Of a stretch of DNA of 23,015 bases, positions 1 to 8,326 are shown piece by piece (within the stretch, counting starts at the first letter, position 1; each line of letters begins with the position of its first letter). Position numbers and translations under genes: made by a program. The notes beneath the pieces were generated by a model, which was given only the letters and a program-made list of their open reading frames with translations, searched no databases and was not told the DNA's origin. The DNA is from Flavobacterium sp. (lineage in GTDB: Bacteria; Bacteroidota; Bacteroidia; Flavobacteriales; Flavobacteriaceae), in NCBI GenBank assembly GCA_030153045.1, contig JASLID010000012.1, forward strand, positions 1 to 23,015, read 5' to 3'.

Positions 1-881
1 CCATATTTAAAATACCATCAATTCTATTTAAAATATTTAGCAGTTTTAAAAAAGCGGACCACATTCACTTGCGTTGCCCCGGAAATGTTGGGTTATTGGG
101 TGCTTTAGTTCAAATTCTTTTTCCAAGTACAAGCAAAACTGCAAAATATGCTGGTAATTGGGATCCACAAGCAAAAAGGCCATTTAGTTATCGTTTGCAA
201 AGGAATATTTTGAGCAATACTTTTTTGACTCGAAATATACAAGTACTGGTTTATGGAGAATGGCCAGACAGCAATAAAAATATAAAACCATTTTTTACAG
301 CTACTTATAAAGAAAGCGATAAGAAAGAAATCCTTCCAAGAACTTTGAGCGGAATCATTAAAGTGGTATTTGTTGGGACATTGTCTTCAGGGAAAAGACC
401 TTTGTATGCTATTCAGTTGGTGGAAAAATTGTATCAGCAAGGTTTACCTATTGAATTGACTGTTTTTGGAGAAGGAAAAGAAAGAGAATCTTTACAGCAC
501 TATATTTCTGAAAAAAAAATAGAAGATATTGTGGTTTTATGCGGCAATCAGAATATTGAAACCATTCAAAAAGCCTATCAGGAAAGTCATTTTGTGCTTT
601 TGCCTTCGCAAAGTGAAGGCTGGCCTAAAGTAATTGCCGAAGGGATGTTTTGGGGTTGTATTCCATTAGCGACGAGTGTTTCTTGCGTTCCTTATATGGT
701 CGATTTTGGAAGCCGAGGCGTTTTATTGGATATTGATTTGGAAAAAGATGTAAATCAAATTCAAGAATTGATTTCGGAGAAAACAAAGTATCAGGAAATG
801 GCTTCAAATGGAATGGAATGGTCTAGAAAGTACACTTTAGACATGTTTGAACAGGAAATAAAGTTGCTTTTACAGTCATGA
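1..881 (+). CDS. Glycosyltransferase, GT4-like C-terminal part (5' end outside window)
   Basis: This gene enters from the left edge: the frame is open from base 3, and the residues before the first possible start (a TTG at 69) read IHLRCPGNVG, which belongs to the protein interior. The visible part holds the C-terminal Rossmann half of a GT-B glycosyltransferase: VVFVGTLSSGKRP, then VFGEGKERESL, then PSQSEGWPKVIAEG. The last contains the E-x7-E pattern (EGWPKVIAE) that binds the nucleotide-sugar donor in GT4-type enzymes. It probably adds one sugar to a lipid-linked surface polysaccharide on the cytoplasmic face. Its stop overlaps the next glycosyltransferase start by four bases (ATGA), indicating translational coupling. 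Donor and acceptor cannot be told from sequence. Confidence 0.85.
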   Translation, partial: IFKIPSILFKIFSSFKKADHIHLRCPGNVGLLGALVQILFPSTSKTAKYAGNWDPQAKRPFSYRLQRNILSNTFLTRNIQVLVYGEWPDSNKNIKPFFTATYKESDKKEILPRTLSGIIKVVFVGTLSSGKRPLYAIQLVEKLYQQGLPIELTVFGEGKERESLQHYISEKKIEDIVVLCGNQNIETIQKAYQESHFVLLPSQSEGWPKVIAEGMFWGCIPLATSVSCVPYMVDFGSRGVLLDIDLEKDVNQIQELISEKTKYQEMASNGMEWSRKYTLDMFEQEIKLLLQS

Positions 882-1960
882 GAGTACTACAAATCATAGA
901 TTCATTAAATGCTGGAGGAGCAGAACGTATGGCTGTAAATTATGCCAATGCTCTTGGTGATAAAATAGAATTTAGCGGAATTGTGGTTACTCGAAAAGAA
1001 GGTATTCTTCAAAATCAATTAAGCAAAAAGGTATCGTATTATTTTCTTGATAAAAGAAAAGCCATCGATTTTAAGTCAATTCAAAAGATGAAAGCGATTA
1101 TTGTTCAAAACAATATCGATATTCTTCATGCACACGGGACTTCATTCTTTACTGCTTTTTTAGTAAAGCTCATTTGTTTTAGGGTGAAAATTGTTTTTCA
1201 CGAGCATAACGGAGACAGATCGAATCAATCTTTTTTTAAAAATTTGCCATTATTCGTTTGCATTCATTTTTTTGCCCAAATTTTAGTGGTCAACAAGCAA
1301 ATAGAAAGTTGGTTTCATAGAATAGGAATAAAAAGTGCTTCTTATTTTCCAAATTTTGCTAGTTTTGAATCGGTTGATTTTGAAAAAACTGAATTGAAAG
1401 GACAAATAGGTAAACGCATCGTTTGTTTGGCTAACTTAAGAAATCCTAAAAATCATCAAGTATTGCTTAGAGCGTTTCACGCATTAGATTTGAAAGCGCA
1501 AGATTGGTCGTTGCATTTTGTAGGCAAGAATTATCAGGATGAATATGCTGAGAAAGTAGTTACACTTACTAACGAGTTAAAAATTACCGATTCCGTTTTT
1601 TTGTATAATGCTAAATCGGACATCGAAAATATATTATCACAAGCAAATATTGGAATTCTTTGTTCTACTTACGAAGGTTTTCCAGTTACATTGTTAGAAT
1701 ACGGATTAGCAAAATTGCCTGTAATTTCTTCCAATGTTGGATTTTGTTCTGAAGTTATCATTCACGATAAAACGGGACTGTTGTTTGATCCAATAAGTTT
1801 TGAAGATTTGGCTTCACAACTTCAAAAAATGATAAATGATTCTAATTTGAAGAGTAATTTGTCAGAACAATTAAATAAATTAGTAACCTCCAATTTTAGC
1901 AAAGAGAAAGTGATTGACAACTTAATTACCGTTTACCAAAATGTTATCGATGAAAACTAA
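878..1960 (+). CDS. Glycosyltransferase family 4 protein
   Basis: This is a complete 360-residue GT-B enzyme, close to the usual GT4 length. The N-terminus LQIIDSLNAGGAERM is the typical acceptor-side glycine loop (GGAE). The C-terminal half has RIVCLANLRNPKNH, and STYEGFPVTLLEYG near residue 265 carries the E-x7-E donor motif. It should transfer a sugar from a nucleotide-sugar onto a growing polysaccharide at the inner membrane. It starts inside the stop codon of the upstream glycosyltransferase and its end overlaps the start of the polymerase/ligase gene by about 20 bases, so the three are probably one transcript. The sugar specificity is unknown. Confidence 0.9.
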   Translation: MRVLQIIDSLNAGGAERMAVNYANALGDKIEFSGIVVTRKEGILQNQLSKKVSYYFLDKRKAIDFKSIQKMKAIIVQNNIDILHAHGTSFFTAFLVKLICFRVKIVFHEHNGDRSNQSFFKNLPLFVCIHFFAQILVVNKQIESWFHRIGIKSASYFPNFASFESVDFEKTELKGQIGKRIVCLANLRNPKNHQVLLRAFHALDLKAQDWSLHFVGKNYQDEYAEKVVTLTNELKITDSVFLYNAKSDIENILSQANIGILCSTYEGFPVTLLEYGLAKLPVISSNVGFCSEVIIHDKTGLLFDPISFEDLASQLQKMINDSNLKSNLSEQLNKLVTSNFSKEKVIDNLITVYQNVIDEN

Positions 1961-3314
1961 AAATCTAAGTTATACGGCTATTATATTGCTTCATGTTGTA
2001 CTTGGCTTTTTGATATATCTAAACGCTAAAATGGGTATTCCTTATGGCTTGGCTATTCTATCAATAAGTTTTTTATTGATTTTAAAAACACATAACGATA
2101 AAAATCAAGTGCTCTATATTGCTGCTTACACTGTGGGTAGTGAGGTTATTTTAAGAATGACAGGAGGGTATGTTATTTATGAAGTAGGTAAATATTCTAT
2201 CATTGCCTTTATGTTGATGGGGTTGTATCTTTCAGGATTTTCTAAAAACTCCTTTCCTTATTGGATATTTTTACTCATTCTTATTCCAGGAATTTTAGTA
2301 GCGACAGTTACTCTTAATTTAGATACTAATATAAAAAAAGCCATCGCTTTTAATATCACAGGGCCTATTTGTTTAGGTGTTTCGGCATTGTATTGTTACC
2401 AACGAAGGATTACTCTAAAAGAGTTAGACAATGTAATGCTCTGTATGCTTATGCCAATAATTACAACTGTAACTTATATGTTTTTATACACTCCGAGTGT
2501 AAAAGAAGTTATTACTAGTACACAGTCTAATTTCAGAACTTCAGGGGGTTTTGGGCCCAATCAAGTAGCTACAATTTTAGGATTGGGTGTTTTTATTTTA
2601 TTCACCCGATTAATTTTTTATTCCAAGAAGAAATGGGTTATTCTACTGAATTTAGGATTATTACTAGTTGTTGCTTTTAGAGGAATAGTTACATTTTCTC
2701 GTGGAGGAATGATTTGTTCTGCAGTTATGATGGTATTGTTTTTTATAGTTCTTTTTTTTGTGACCAAAAGATCAACGAAGGTGAAATTAATTTGGCTCAT
2801 TGTAATTTCAGGTTTTCTTTTTGCGATTATTTGGAATTATAGTATCAGTCAATCAAACGGTTTAATAGCGAATAGATACGCTAATCAGGATGCGAGAGGA
2901 AGAGAAAAATCGAGTTTGCTTACAGGTCGTGAGGAAATTATGAGCAATGAATTGGAAATGTTTTTAGACAATCCAATCATTGGAATTGGAGTGGGTAAGG
3001 GTAAAGAAAACAGAATTGAAGATATGGGTGAAGTTGTTGCTTCACATAACGAAATAACACGAATGTTAGCAGAGCATGGTGTTTTGGGAGTTTTAGCACT
3101 CTTTATATTAATTATTACACCATTAGCATTGTATGTTAACAATAGACAACACATTTATTTATTGTCCTTTTTTACATTTTGGTTACTAACGATTAACCAT
3201 GCAGCTATGCGTCTGGCAGCCCCAGCATTTGTTTATGCACTTACATTATTGCATGTTTATGGAATAGAAAGACCAAAATTTATACCTTCAGAAAAAATAA
3301 ATGAAGAAAATTGA
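1941..3314 (+). CDS. O-antigen ligase / polymerase family membrane protein (Wzy/WaaL-like)
   Basis: A 457-residue very hydrophobic protein with about ten to twelve predicted membrane spans. A large polar loop near residues 300-375 contains the Wzy_C-type pattern: GREEIMSNELEMFLDNPI, then GIGVGKGKENR, then ASHNEITRMLAEHGVLG, where the H-N pair is typical. Such proteins polymerise repeat units or ligate polysaccharide to lipid A core in the periplasmic leaflet; polymerase and ligase cannot be separated by sequence alone. The first ATG (1941) overlaps the upstream gene; a second ATG at 1950 (MKTKNLSY) is equally plausible. It lies between a glycosyltransferase and the initiating sugar transferase, as expected for a polysaccharide locus. 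Confidence 0.85.
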   Translation: MLSMKTKNLSYTAIILLHVVLGFLIYLNAKMGIPYGLAILSISFLLILKTHNDKNQVLYIAAYTVGSEVILRMTGGYVIYEVGKYSIIAFMLMGLYLSGFSKNSFPYWIFLLILIPGILVATVTLNLDTNIKKAIAFNITGPICLGVSALYCYQRRITLKELDNVMLCMLMPIITTVTYMFLYTPSVKEVITSTQSNFRTSGGFGPNQVATILGLGVFILFTRLIFYSKKKWVILLNLGLLLVVAFRGIVTFSRGGMICSAVMMVLFFIVLFFVTKRSTKVKLIWLIVISGFLFAIIWNYSISQSNGLIANRYANQDARGREKSSLLTGREEIMSNELEMFLDNPIIGIGVGKGKENRIEDMGEVVASHNEITRMLAEHGVLGVLALFILIITPLALYVNNRQHIYLLSFFTFWLLTINHAAMRLAAPAFVYALTLLHVYGIERPKFIPSEKINEEN

Positions 3315-3347
3315 TTTATTTTTAGATATTTGTTAATATAGCATTTC

Positions 3348-4742
3348 ATGAGTAACAATAACAAAATACATTTCGAAATATCCGAAAGAAAAATCCTTTT
3401 AAGGATTCTTGATGTCGTTTCGGTACTTTTCTTTTTGCACTTGCTAGGCAGTATTTTTGAGTTTGATTATTTTACTATTTCTTCTCAAAATTTTTATTGG
3501 ACTATTGTATTAACGTTCTATTTGTTATTTTTTGGAACTGTGTTTGAGATGTACAACCTACAAGTGGCTAGTAATCAATTTCAAATTACTAAAGGGATTG
3601 TGCTCACCAGTTCGTTAACTGTTTTGTCCTTTTTGCTGACCCCAAGAATTACTCCCACTTTACCGGAAAACAGACTTCAAATTTTACTGTTTTATGCAGC
3701 TACTTTGACCTCATTGTTGTTGTGGCGTATTGTATATGTTAACTATTTCGCCTCAACCCGATTTTTTAAAAAAGTTATTTTAATTTGTGATAGCGATGAA
3801 TTATCAGAACTCGTTAAAGGATTACAGAGTATAGATCCACACTATAAAATTACGGGTTATCTGAATTCGGATAGTGTTCAGTGTTCTCCGATTGCCCTCA
3901 AATCAATAGACTCGATTGTATTAGAAGATGTTGAAAAGTATATAGAAGATCACCATATTTCTGAAATTGTTATTGCTTCTCAAAAAACAGATGGGATTAC
4001 CGTAGATCTATATAATAAACTTATTAAACTATTGGAGCACGGATTGGTTATTCGTGAATATACCCAAGTGTATGAAAGTATTACGCAAAGAATACCTGTT
4101 CAATATGTTGCGCGAGATTTTTATAAATACTTCCCTTTTTCTAGAAATAACCACAACAAATTGTATTTGATTTTTGTACGAATTGTAGAATTAACTTCTG
4201 CCTTTTTTGGATTGTTGTGCGGGTTGTTAGTTTTACCTTTTGTCCTAATTGGAAACGCTATAGGAAATAGAGGTCCTTTGTTGTACACCCAAGAGCGTGT
4301 GGGCAGAAACGGAAAAGTCTTTAAGATTTATAAGTTGCGTTCGATGATCGTAAATGCCGAATCTAACGGTGCTGTTTTTGCCACGATGAATGATCAACGA
4401 ATTACCAAATTCGGAAAGTTTTTGCGTAAATCTCGTCTAGATGAGGTACCGCAATTTATTAATGTTTTAAAAGGCGACATGGCTGTTATTGGGCCAAGAC
4501 CTGAAAGACCTGTTTTTGTTAAAGAAATTGCTGCAATCATGCCTTTTTATGAAACTCGTCACGTTGTTAAGCCAGGACTTACCGGTTGGGCACAAGTGAA
4601 CTATTCGTATGGAGAAACTTTAAAAGATAGTTTGATTAAACTGCAATACGACTTGTATTATATCAAGCACCGAAGTGTTTTCTTAGACTTGAATATTGTG
4701 GTTAAAACAATTAGTACTGTGTTGTTTTATAGAGGACAGTAA
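3348..4742 (+). CDS. Polyprenyl-phosphate sugar phosphotransferase (initiating glycosyltransferase, WcaJ-like)
   Basis: A 464-residue member of the polyprenyl glycosylphosphotransferase family, the usual length for the long, multi-membrane form. About four N-terminal membrane helices (residues ~15-130) are followed by a nucleotide-binding-like domain (KVILICDSDELSEL onward), a re-entrant hydrophobic segment around 275-300, and the catalytic bacterial sugar transferase domain. That domain shows ERVGRNGKVFKIYKLRSM, then SRLDEVPQFINVLKGDM, then IGPRPERPVF, and ends with LTGWAQVNY. It transfers a sugar-1-phosphate from UDP-sugar to undecaprenyl phosphate, the first step of capsule or exopolysaccharide assembly. 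It begins 33 bases after the polymerase/ligase gene and closes the polysaccharide cluster. Whether the sugar is glucose, galactose or an N-acetyl sugar is not resolvable. Confidence 0.93.
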   Translation: MSNNNKIHFEISERKILLRILDVVSVLFFLHLLGSIFEFDYFTISSQNFYWTIVLTFYLLFFGTVFEMYNLQVASNQFQITKGIVLTSSLTVLSFLLTPRITPTLPENRLQILLFYAATLTSLLLWRIVYVNYFASTRFFKKVILICDSDELSELVKGLQSIDPHYKITGYLNSDSVQCSPIALKSIDSIVLEDVEKYIEDHHISEIVIASQKTDGITVDLYNKLIKLLEHGLVIREYTQVYESITQRIPVQYVARDFYKYFPFSRNNHNKLYLIFVRIVELTSAFFGLLCGLLVLPFVLIGNAIGNRGPLLYTQERVGRNGKVFKIYKLRSMIVNAESNGAVFATMNDQRITKFGKFLRKSRLDEVPQFINVLKGDMAVIGPRPERPVFVKEIAAIMPFYETRHVVKPGLTGWAQVNYSYGETLKDSLIKLQYDLYYIKHRSVFLDLNIVVKTISTVLFYRGQ

Positions 4743-4786
4743 CGTATATATTTAGAGCTAGCAGCAGACACCACAAAACTGAATAA

Positions 4787-5128
4787 ATGAAAAAAAATTT
4801 AATTATTTTTATTGCTGTTCTAATTTGCAGTTGTGCAAATAGGAAAGTTTATATGCTCAATGAAATTAGTAAGGATAAATATTTCTTACTTGATACAATT
4901 TCTAAAGTTGCTAAGACCAAAAAAATTAACCATTCTCCATTATTAATTGTTAATCTTTTGCCTTATGATTGGCATAAAAAAATCGATACTGATACTATTC
5001 AATTGCATATAAAGAAGAAAGATATAACTTCTATCTCATTTCTTGAAAAAGAATCTGCAAAAAAAATATATGGCAAGCGTGGCGAAAATGGTGTTGTTCT
5101 AATTAGAATTGATAGTATTAATAAGTAA
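4787..5128 (+). CDS. Small lipoprotein with TonB-plug-like C-terminus
   Basis: A 113-residue protein with a basic N-terminus (MKKN), a hydrophobic stretch and a lipobox-like LICSC with Cys16 (the second Cys of LICSC) as the probable lipidation site. The body is lysine-rich. The C-terminus SAKKIYGKRGENGVVLIRI resembles the conserved end of the plug domain of SusC/TonB receptors (A-x-x-x-YG-x-RG-x-NGVV), a motif also found in small Bacteroidota proteins without a barrel. Function is unknown; it should sit in the periplasm or outer membrane. It follows the sugar transferase after 44 bases but is lower in G+C and may be independent. A complete palindromic repeat element begins 11 bases after its stop, as if the gene were a cassette unit. 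Confidence 0.75.
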   Translation: MKKNLIIFIAVLICSCANRKVYMLNEISKDKYFLLDTISKVAKTKKINHSPLLIVNLLPYDWHKKIDTDTIQLHIKKKDITSISFLEKESAKKIYGKRGENGVVLIRIDSINK

Positions 5129-5139
5129 TCTGTCCTTGT

Positions 5140-5265
5140 TAACAGCGGTTTTGAGCAAGTGGGAGTTTGTGTGTATCGGGAAGTGCTAGGTTTCTTTAAT
5201 CTTCCGTCCTCTTTGCAATCTTATGGCTAAATTTGTTCCCATCTCCTCAAAGCCGACGGAACGTT
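5140..5265 (+). repeat. Complete attC-like palindromic element (copy B)
   Basis: A 126-bp imperfect inverted repeat. The left arm TAACAGCGGTTTTGAGCAAG (5140-5159) and the right arm CAAAGCCGACGGAACGTT (5248-5265) are largely complementary: the rc of the right arm plus its flank carries CGGCTTTGAGGAGATGGGA, against CGGTTTTGAGCAAGTGGGA on the left. The inner ~95 bases match element A (19469-19582), read on the opposite strand, at roughly 80% by eye. It lies between convergent genes: 11 bases after the lipoprotein stop and 13 before the end of the Lnb-like gene. It could equally act as a transcript-end hairpin. Confidence 0.7.
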
Positions 5266-5278
5266 TACAAAATCAACC

Positions 5279-6379
5279 CTATTTCTTTAAAGCTATTCTT
5301 AACAGCAATATTGCTGTTGAAATAATGATTGGTAAAACCAACAGTAAATGTACTTTACTAAACATGTAAAAAGTATAACTTCCTAAACATAACAAACAAA
5401 TTACTGATAATTTTTTAATCCATTTCAAATTGTTTTTCAAAATGAAATAAACCAGAATTAAAAATAACGGATTGAAAAGCAACACATTATAATTCCATAA
5501 TAATTCTCTATGGAATGAGTATAAGCCAATTACTGAAAACAGCAACCCAATTAGTCCCAAAACAGTAAAATACAACACATTTGTTGCCTTTTTATTCACT
5601 ATCACAAATAACAACAAGATTGCAATTAAGGAGTAAATACTGTCTAAGAACGAGAAAGTTTCCGTTCTGTTTGCTTTAAAATTGGTTGTGGTTTTCGCTA
5701 CAAGCGGTTTGTTGTTATACGATGTGTTTTCTAAAATAGTCATTAAATCTAAAGGCAAAAACAAGATTTGTGCCTGTTCGTCAGGACGGTGGCCAAAAAT
5801 GATATTAATGCCTAAGTTCATTAAAAAATGCTTTTCCTGATACGGATACAATATATCGCGATAACTTTCATTTTTATGTAACGTGTTTTTTATTGGGCTG
5901 TCTTTTAAAACCGAATTTACCACATCAATCACTTTTGTCGTACAGTTTCTATCTATAAATTTATAGGTATACAGTCTGTCCTCAGACATCAAAGTGGTGT
6001 TTAACTTTTCGAATAATTGCTGTTTTTCTGACAATGACAGTTGCAAAACCTGCTCGTAAATACTTCTGTTTTCTACTTGATAACTGTATTCGAAATCGGC
6101 ATAAGGATAAGCAGCAGCATAATATTGTAAATCTCCTTTTACGAATTTTAAGATGAAATTTTCGGTTCTAAAATCAAACATACCGTAGTTGTATACCACA
6201 TCCAAATTTGAAATGGAATCTCTAACCCTTAGGGCTGTATGACCGTATAAACTATGTGATTCGTCAGCCACATCAACAGTTAAAATGCTGATTTTAGTAG
6301 CTTCAGAAATAGGTGATAATTGAGAATAACCCACTGAAAATTGCAAAACACACCAAAGAAGAAGTAATTTTTTTATCAT
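5279..6379 (-). CDS. Lnb-like lipoprotein N-acyltransferase (DUF4105 periplasmic domain plus membrane helices)
   Basis: A 366-residue protein with an N-terminal signal peptide (about residues 1-20, ending GYSQ). Its periplasmic domain has the DUF4105/Lnb signature: SLYGHTALRVRD with His47, YNYGMFDFR, and DRNCTTKVID with a Cys near residue 146. The paired His and Cys fit the Cys-His catalytic chemistry assigned to this family. The C-terminal ~120 residues form four to five membrane helices. In Bacteroides, Lnb N-acylates lipoproteins in place of Lnt; the same role is inferred here by family. It lies 9 bases after the PorV/PorQ-like gene and is likely co-transcribed with it. The match is to the family; acyltransferase activity in this organism is inference. 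Confidence 0.82.
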   Translation of the reverse strand: MIKKLLLLWCVLQFSVGYSQLSPISEATKISILTVDVADESHSLYGHTALRVRDSISNLDVVYNYGMFDFRTENFILKFVKGDLQYYAAAYPYADFEYSYQVENRSIYEQVLQLSLSEKQQLFEKLNTTLMSEDRLYTYKFIDRNCTTKVIDVVNSVLKDSPIKNTLHKNESYRDILYPYQEKHFLMNLGINIIFGHRPDEQAQILFLPLDLMTILENTSYNNKPLVAKTTTNFKANRTETFSFLDSIYSLIAILLLFVIVNKKATNVLYFTVLGLIGLLFSVIGLYSFHRELLWNYNVLLFNPLFLILVYFILKNNLKWIKKLSVICLLCLGSYTFYMFSKVHLLLVLPIIISTAILLLRIALKK

Positions 6380-6388
6380 CAGAAAAGG

Positions 6389-7465
6389 CTATCTAAAAAT
6401 ACTTAAATCAACTTTTAAAGAAAAAACATTCGAATACAAGGCGGCACTTTGGTTTCCTAAATCGGTCAAAGCATAATCTACGGCAATCCCTTTGTATTGA
6501 AATCCGAGACCAATATTAGGCTGAAATCCCACTTTGTCTGAGCCATCAATTTGAAGTGTTTTTTGAAAGTTTCCAACACCAACTCTTAAAAAAGCCAATT
6601 CGTTATAACCACATTCAAATCCCAAGGCTGGCGTAATACTCACTGCACTTGTTGAAATAATATCGTTGGTTTGTTGGAACTGCATGTTTAAATTAACCGC
6701 AGTCAACAAACTCATTTCATTGTGAAAAACGTATTTTTTAGCTACTCCTAATTGAGCTTTAGGTAATGTAATTTCGCTGTTTTCAGGTAAATCTTGGTTT
6801 TGTAACGGATTGAGTGTTTGAGCATCTTTTATTTTCTGAAACTCCTCTTCGTTTATATTCCAAATGTTGTACGTTGTAGTCACGTCACGAACCATTAATC
6901 CAAATTGCCAATCGTTTCTCTCAAATTGCATTCCGAAATCGAAACCAAATCCCCACGAACTAGCAAAATCTCCAATAATTCTTCGAATGACTTTGGCATT
7001 TACTCCGTATTGAAATCCTTGAACTGGTAGTTGACGTGCGTATGAAAACGTAACACCATAATCGGCGGTTGAAAACAAACTAATTCTATTGTAATCGATA
7101 TTTCCGTTTGAATCGATTAATTGGGTGGTATTTAAAATGTCATCTACTCCAAAACGAATTACCGACATTCCCCAAGCGCTTCGATCGTCAATTTTTGAAG
7201 CAAATCCTGCATAATCGTATTGGGCAATGTTAGCAAAGTAATTGGCATGCATTAAAGCTACTTCTCGGTTTTCCACTTTCAGTAAACCTGTAGGATTCCA
7301 ATAACCTGAATTCACATCGCCAGTATGTGCCACCATGGCATTAGCCATACCAAAGGCACGTGCATCGACTCCAATATTCATAAATTCATTCGAATATTTA
7401 CGAATAGTTTGTGCTTGGACGAAGCTAAAAGTGACCAATAATATACCTAGTAATGCTTTTTTCAA
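6389..7465 (-). CDS. PorV/PorQ family outer-membrane protein
   Basis: A 358-residue predicted outer-membrane beta-barrel of the PorV/PorQ (UPF0164-like) family. After a signal peptide (KKALLGILLVTFSFVQAQ) comes the family N-terminus NIGVDARAFGMANAMVAHT, then GYWNPTGL. Repeated alternating amphipathic strands follow, ending in a C-terminal aromatic-rich strand. Some family members support type IX secretion; whether this one does is unclear, as it is not a close PorV by eye. I prefer the TTG start at 7465, which gives a clean signal peptide. A longer reading from an ATG at 7567 adds 34 residues without a sensible leader and runs into the promoter region of divergent pssA. It is followed 9 bases later by the Lnb-like gene. 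Confidence 0.8.
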   Translation of the reverse strand: MKKALLGILLVTFSFVQAQTIRKYSNEFMNIGVDARAFGMANAMVAHTGDVNSGYWNPTGLLKVENREVALMHANYFANIAQYDYAGFASKIDDRSAWGMSVIRFGVDDILNTTQLIDSNGNIDYNRISLFSTADYGVTFSYARQLPVQGFQYGVNAKVIRRIIGDFASSWGFGFDFGMQFERNDWQFGLMVRDVTTTYNIWNINEEEFQKIKDAQTLNPLQNQDLPENSEITLPKAQLGVAKKYVFHNEMSLLTAVNLNMQFQQTNDIISTSAVSITPALGFECGYNELAFLRVGVGNFQKTLQIDGSDKVGFQPNIGLGFQYKGIAVDYALTDLGNQSAALYSNVFSLKVDLSIFR

Positions 7466-7539
7466 TGGGAAAATAATTTTGGCAAAGATTAAATAAAAAT
7501 CTGATATAATAAACTCAACACTATATAAACTTATTGTGT

Positions 7540-7547
7540 TAAATTTG
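7540..7547 (+). promoter_or_regulatory. Candidate -7 box for pssA
   Basis: TAAATTTG matches the Bacteroidota -7 consensus TAnnTTTG and lies 35 bases upstream of the pssA ATG. No clear -33 TTTG is seen at the expected distance, so support is only moderate. Confidence 0.45.
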
Positions 7548-7582
7548 TAAAGTTCAAAATTACTCATAAACCCATATTTTAT

Positions 7583-8320
7583 ATGTCAATAAAATCACAA
7601 ATTCCCAATATTATTACCTTATTGAACTTATTTTCAGGATGTATCGCTTTAGTTTTTGCTTTTCAACAAGAATTTGAATTGGCTTTCTACTTTGTTTCTT
7701 TGGGTATCTTTTTTGATTTTTTTGATGGTTTTTTTGCCCGTATGTTTAAAGTACAAAGCGAATTGGGATTACAATTAGACTCCTTAGCTGATATGGTTAC
7801 CAGTGGCGTCGTTCCCGGAGTAGTAATGTTTCAGTTATTGTTGTCTTCTTTTGGCGAAAAGAGTGTGATTAATGTGCATTCTTGGGATAATTCGGTTATG
7901 ATTTTGCCTTTTTTGGGTTTTATCATCACTTTGGGATCTTGTTACCGATTGGCTAATTTTAATATCGACACACGTCAAACCGATTCTTTTATAGGGTTAC
8001 CTACTCCAGCGAATACCTTGTTTATATTGAGTTTACCGTTGGTTATTCAATATTCAGATCTTGATTTTATAACGACTTCACTACAAAGTGCTCCTGTTTT
8101 ACTTGGTATTACCGTTTTAAGTGCTTTTATGCTTAATGCTGAAATTCCGTTGTTTGCCTTAAAAATTAAGGATTTTTCTTTTCAAAAGAACGCCTTGCAA
8201 ATCTTTTTCCTAGCTACTTCGGTTGTTTTGTTGCTTCTTTTGAGATATTTAGCAATACCTGTGGTTATTGTTTTTTATGTGTTATTGTCTGTTTTTAATA
8301 ATGCGTTTGCTAAAAAGTAA
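7583..8320 (+). CDS. pssA: CDP-diacylglycerol-serine O-phosphatidyltransferase (phosphatidylserine synthase)
   Basis: A 245-residue integral membrane enzyme of the CDP-alcohol phosphatidyltransferase family. The complete signature DG-x2-AR-x8-G-x3-D-x3-D is present from about residue 47: DGFFARMFKVQSELG, then LQLDSLAD. It begins PNIITLLNLFSGCIALVFA, a typical first helix of bacterial PssA, and has about six to eight membrane spans. It transfers phosphatidyl from CDP-diacylglycerol to serine, the first committed step to phosphatidylethanolamine. The length and the N-terminus favour the serine enzyme over phosphatidylglycerophosphate synthase. The ATG at 7583 follows a candidate TAAATTTG promoter box. 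The GH25 gene starts about six bases after its stop, so they form a likely operon. Confidence 0.9.
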   Translation: MSIKSQIPNIITLLNLFSGCIALVFAFQQEFELAFYFVSLGIFFDFFDGFFARMFKVQSELGLQLDSLADMVTSGVVPGVVMFQLLLSSFGEKSVINVHSWDNSVMILPFLGFIITLGSCYRLANFNIDTRQTDSFIGLPTPANTLFILSLPLVIQYSDLDFITTSLQSAPVLLGITVLSAFMLNAEIPLFALKIKDFSFQKNALQIFFLATSVVLLLLLRYLAIPVVIVFYVLLSVFNNAFAKK

Positions 8321-8326
8321 TAATTG

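Noticed and set aside
69..881. TTG at 69 as the true start of the first glycosyltransferase
   Set aside because: The frame stays open to the window edge and the upstream residues continue the glycosyltransferase pattern, so the gene is cut by the window edge.
7466..7567. Longer N-terminus of the PorV/PorQ-like protein from an ATG at 7567
   Set aside because: It adds 34 residues ahead of a normal signal peptide and covers the promoter area of divergent pssA; the TTG at 7465 fits better.
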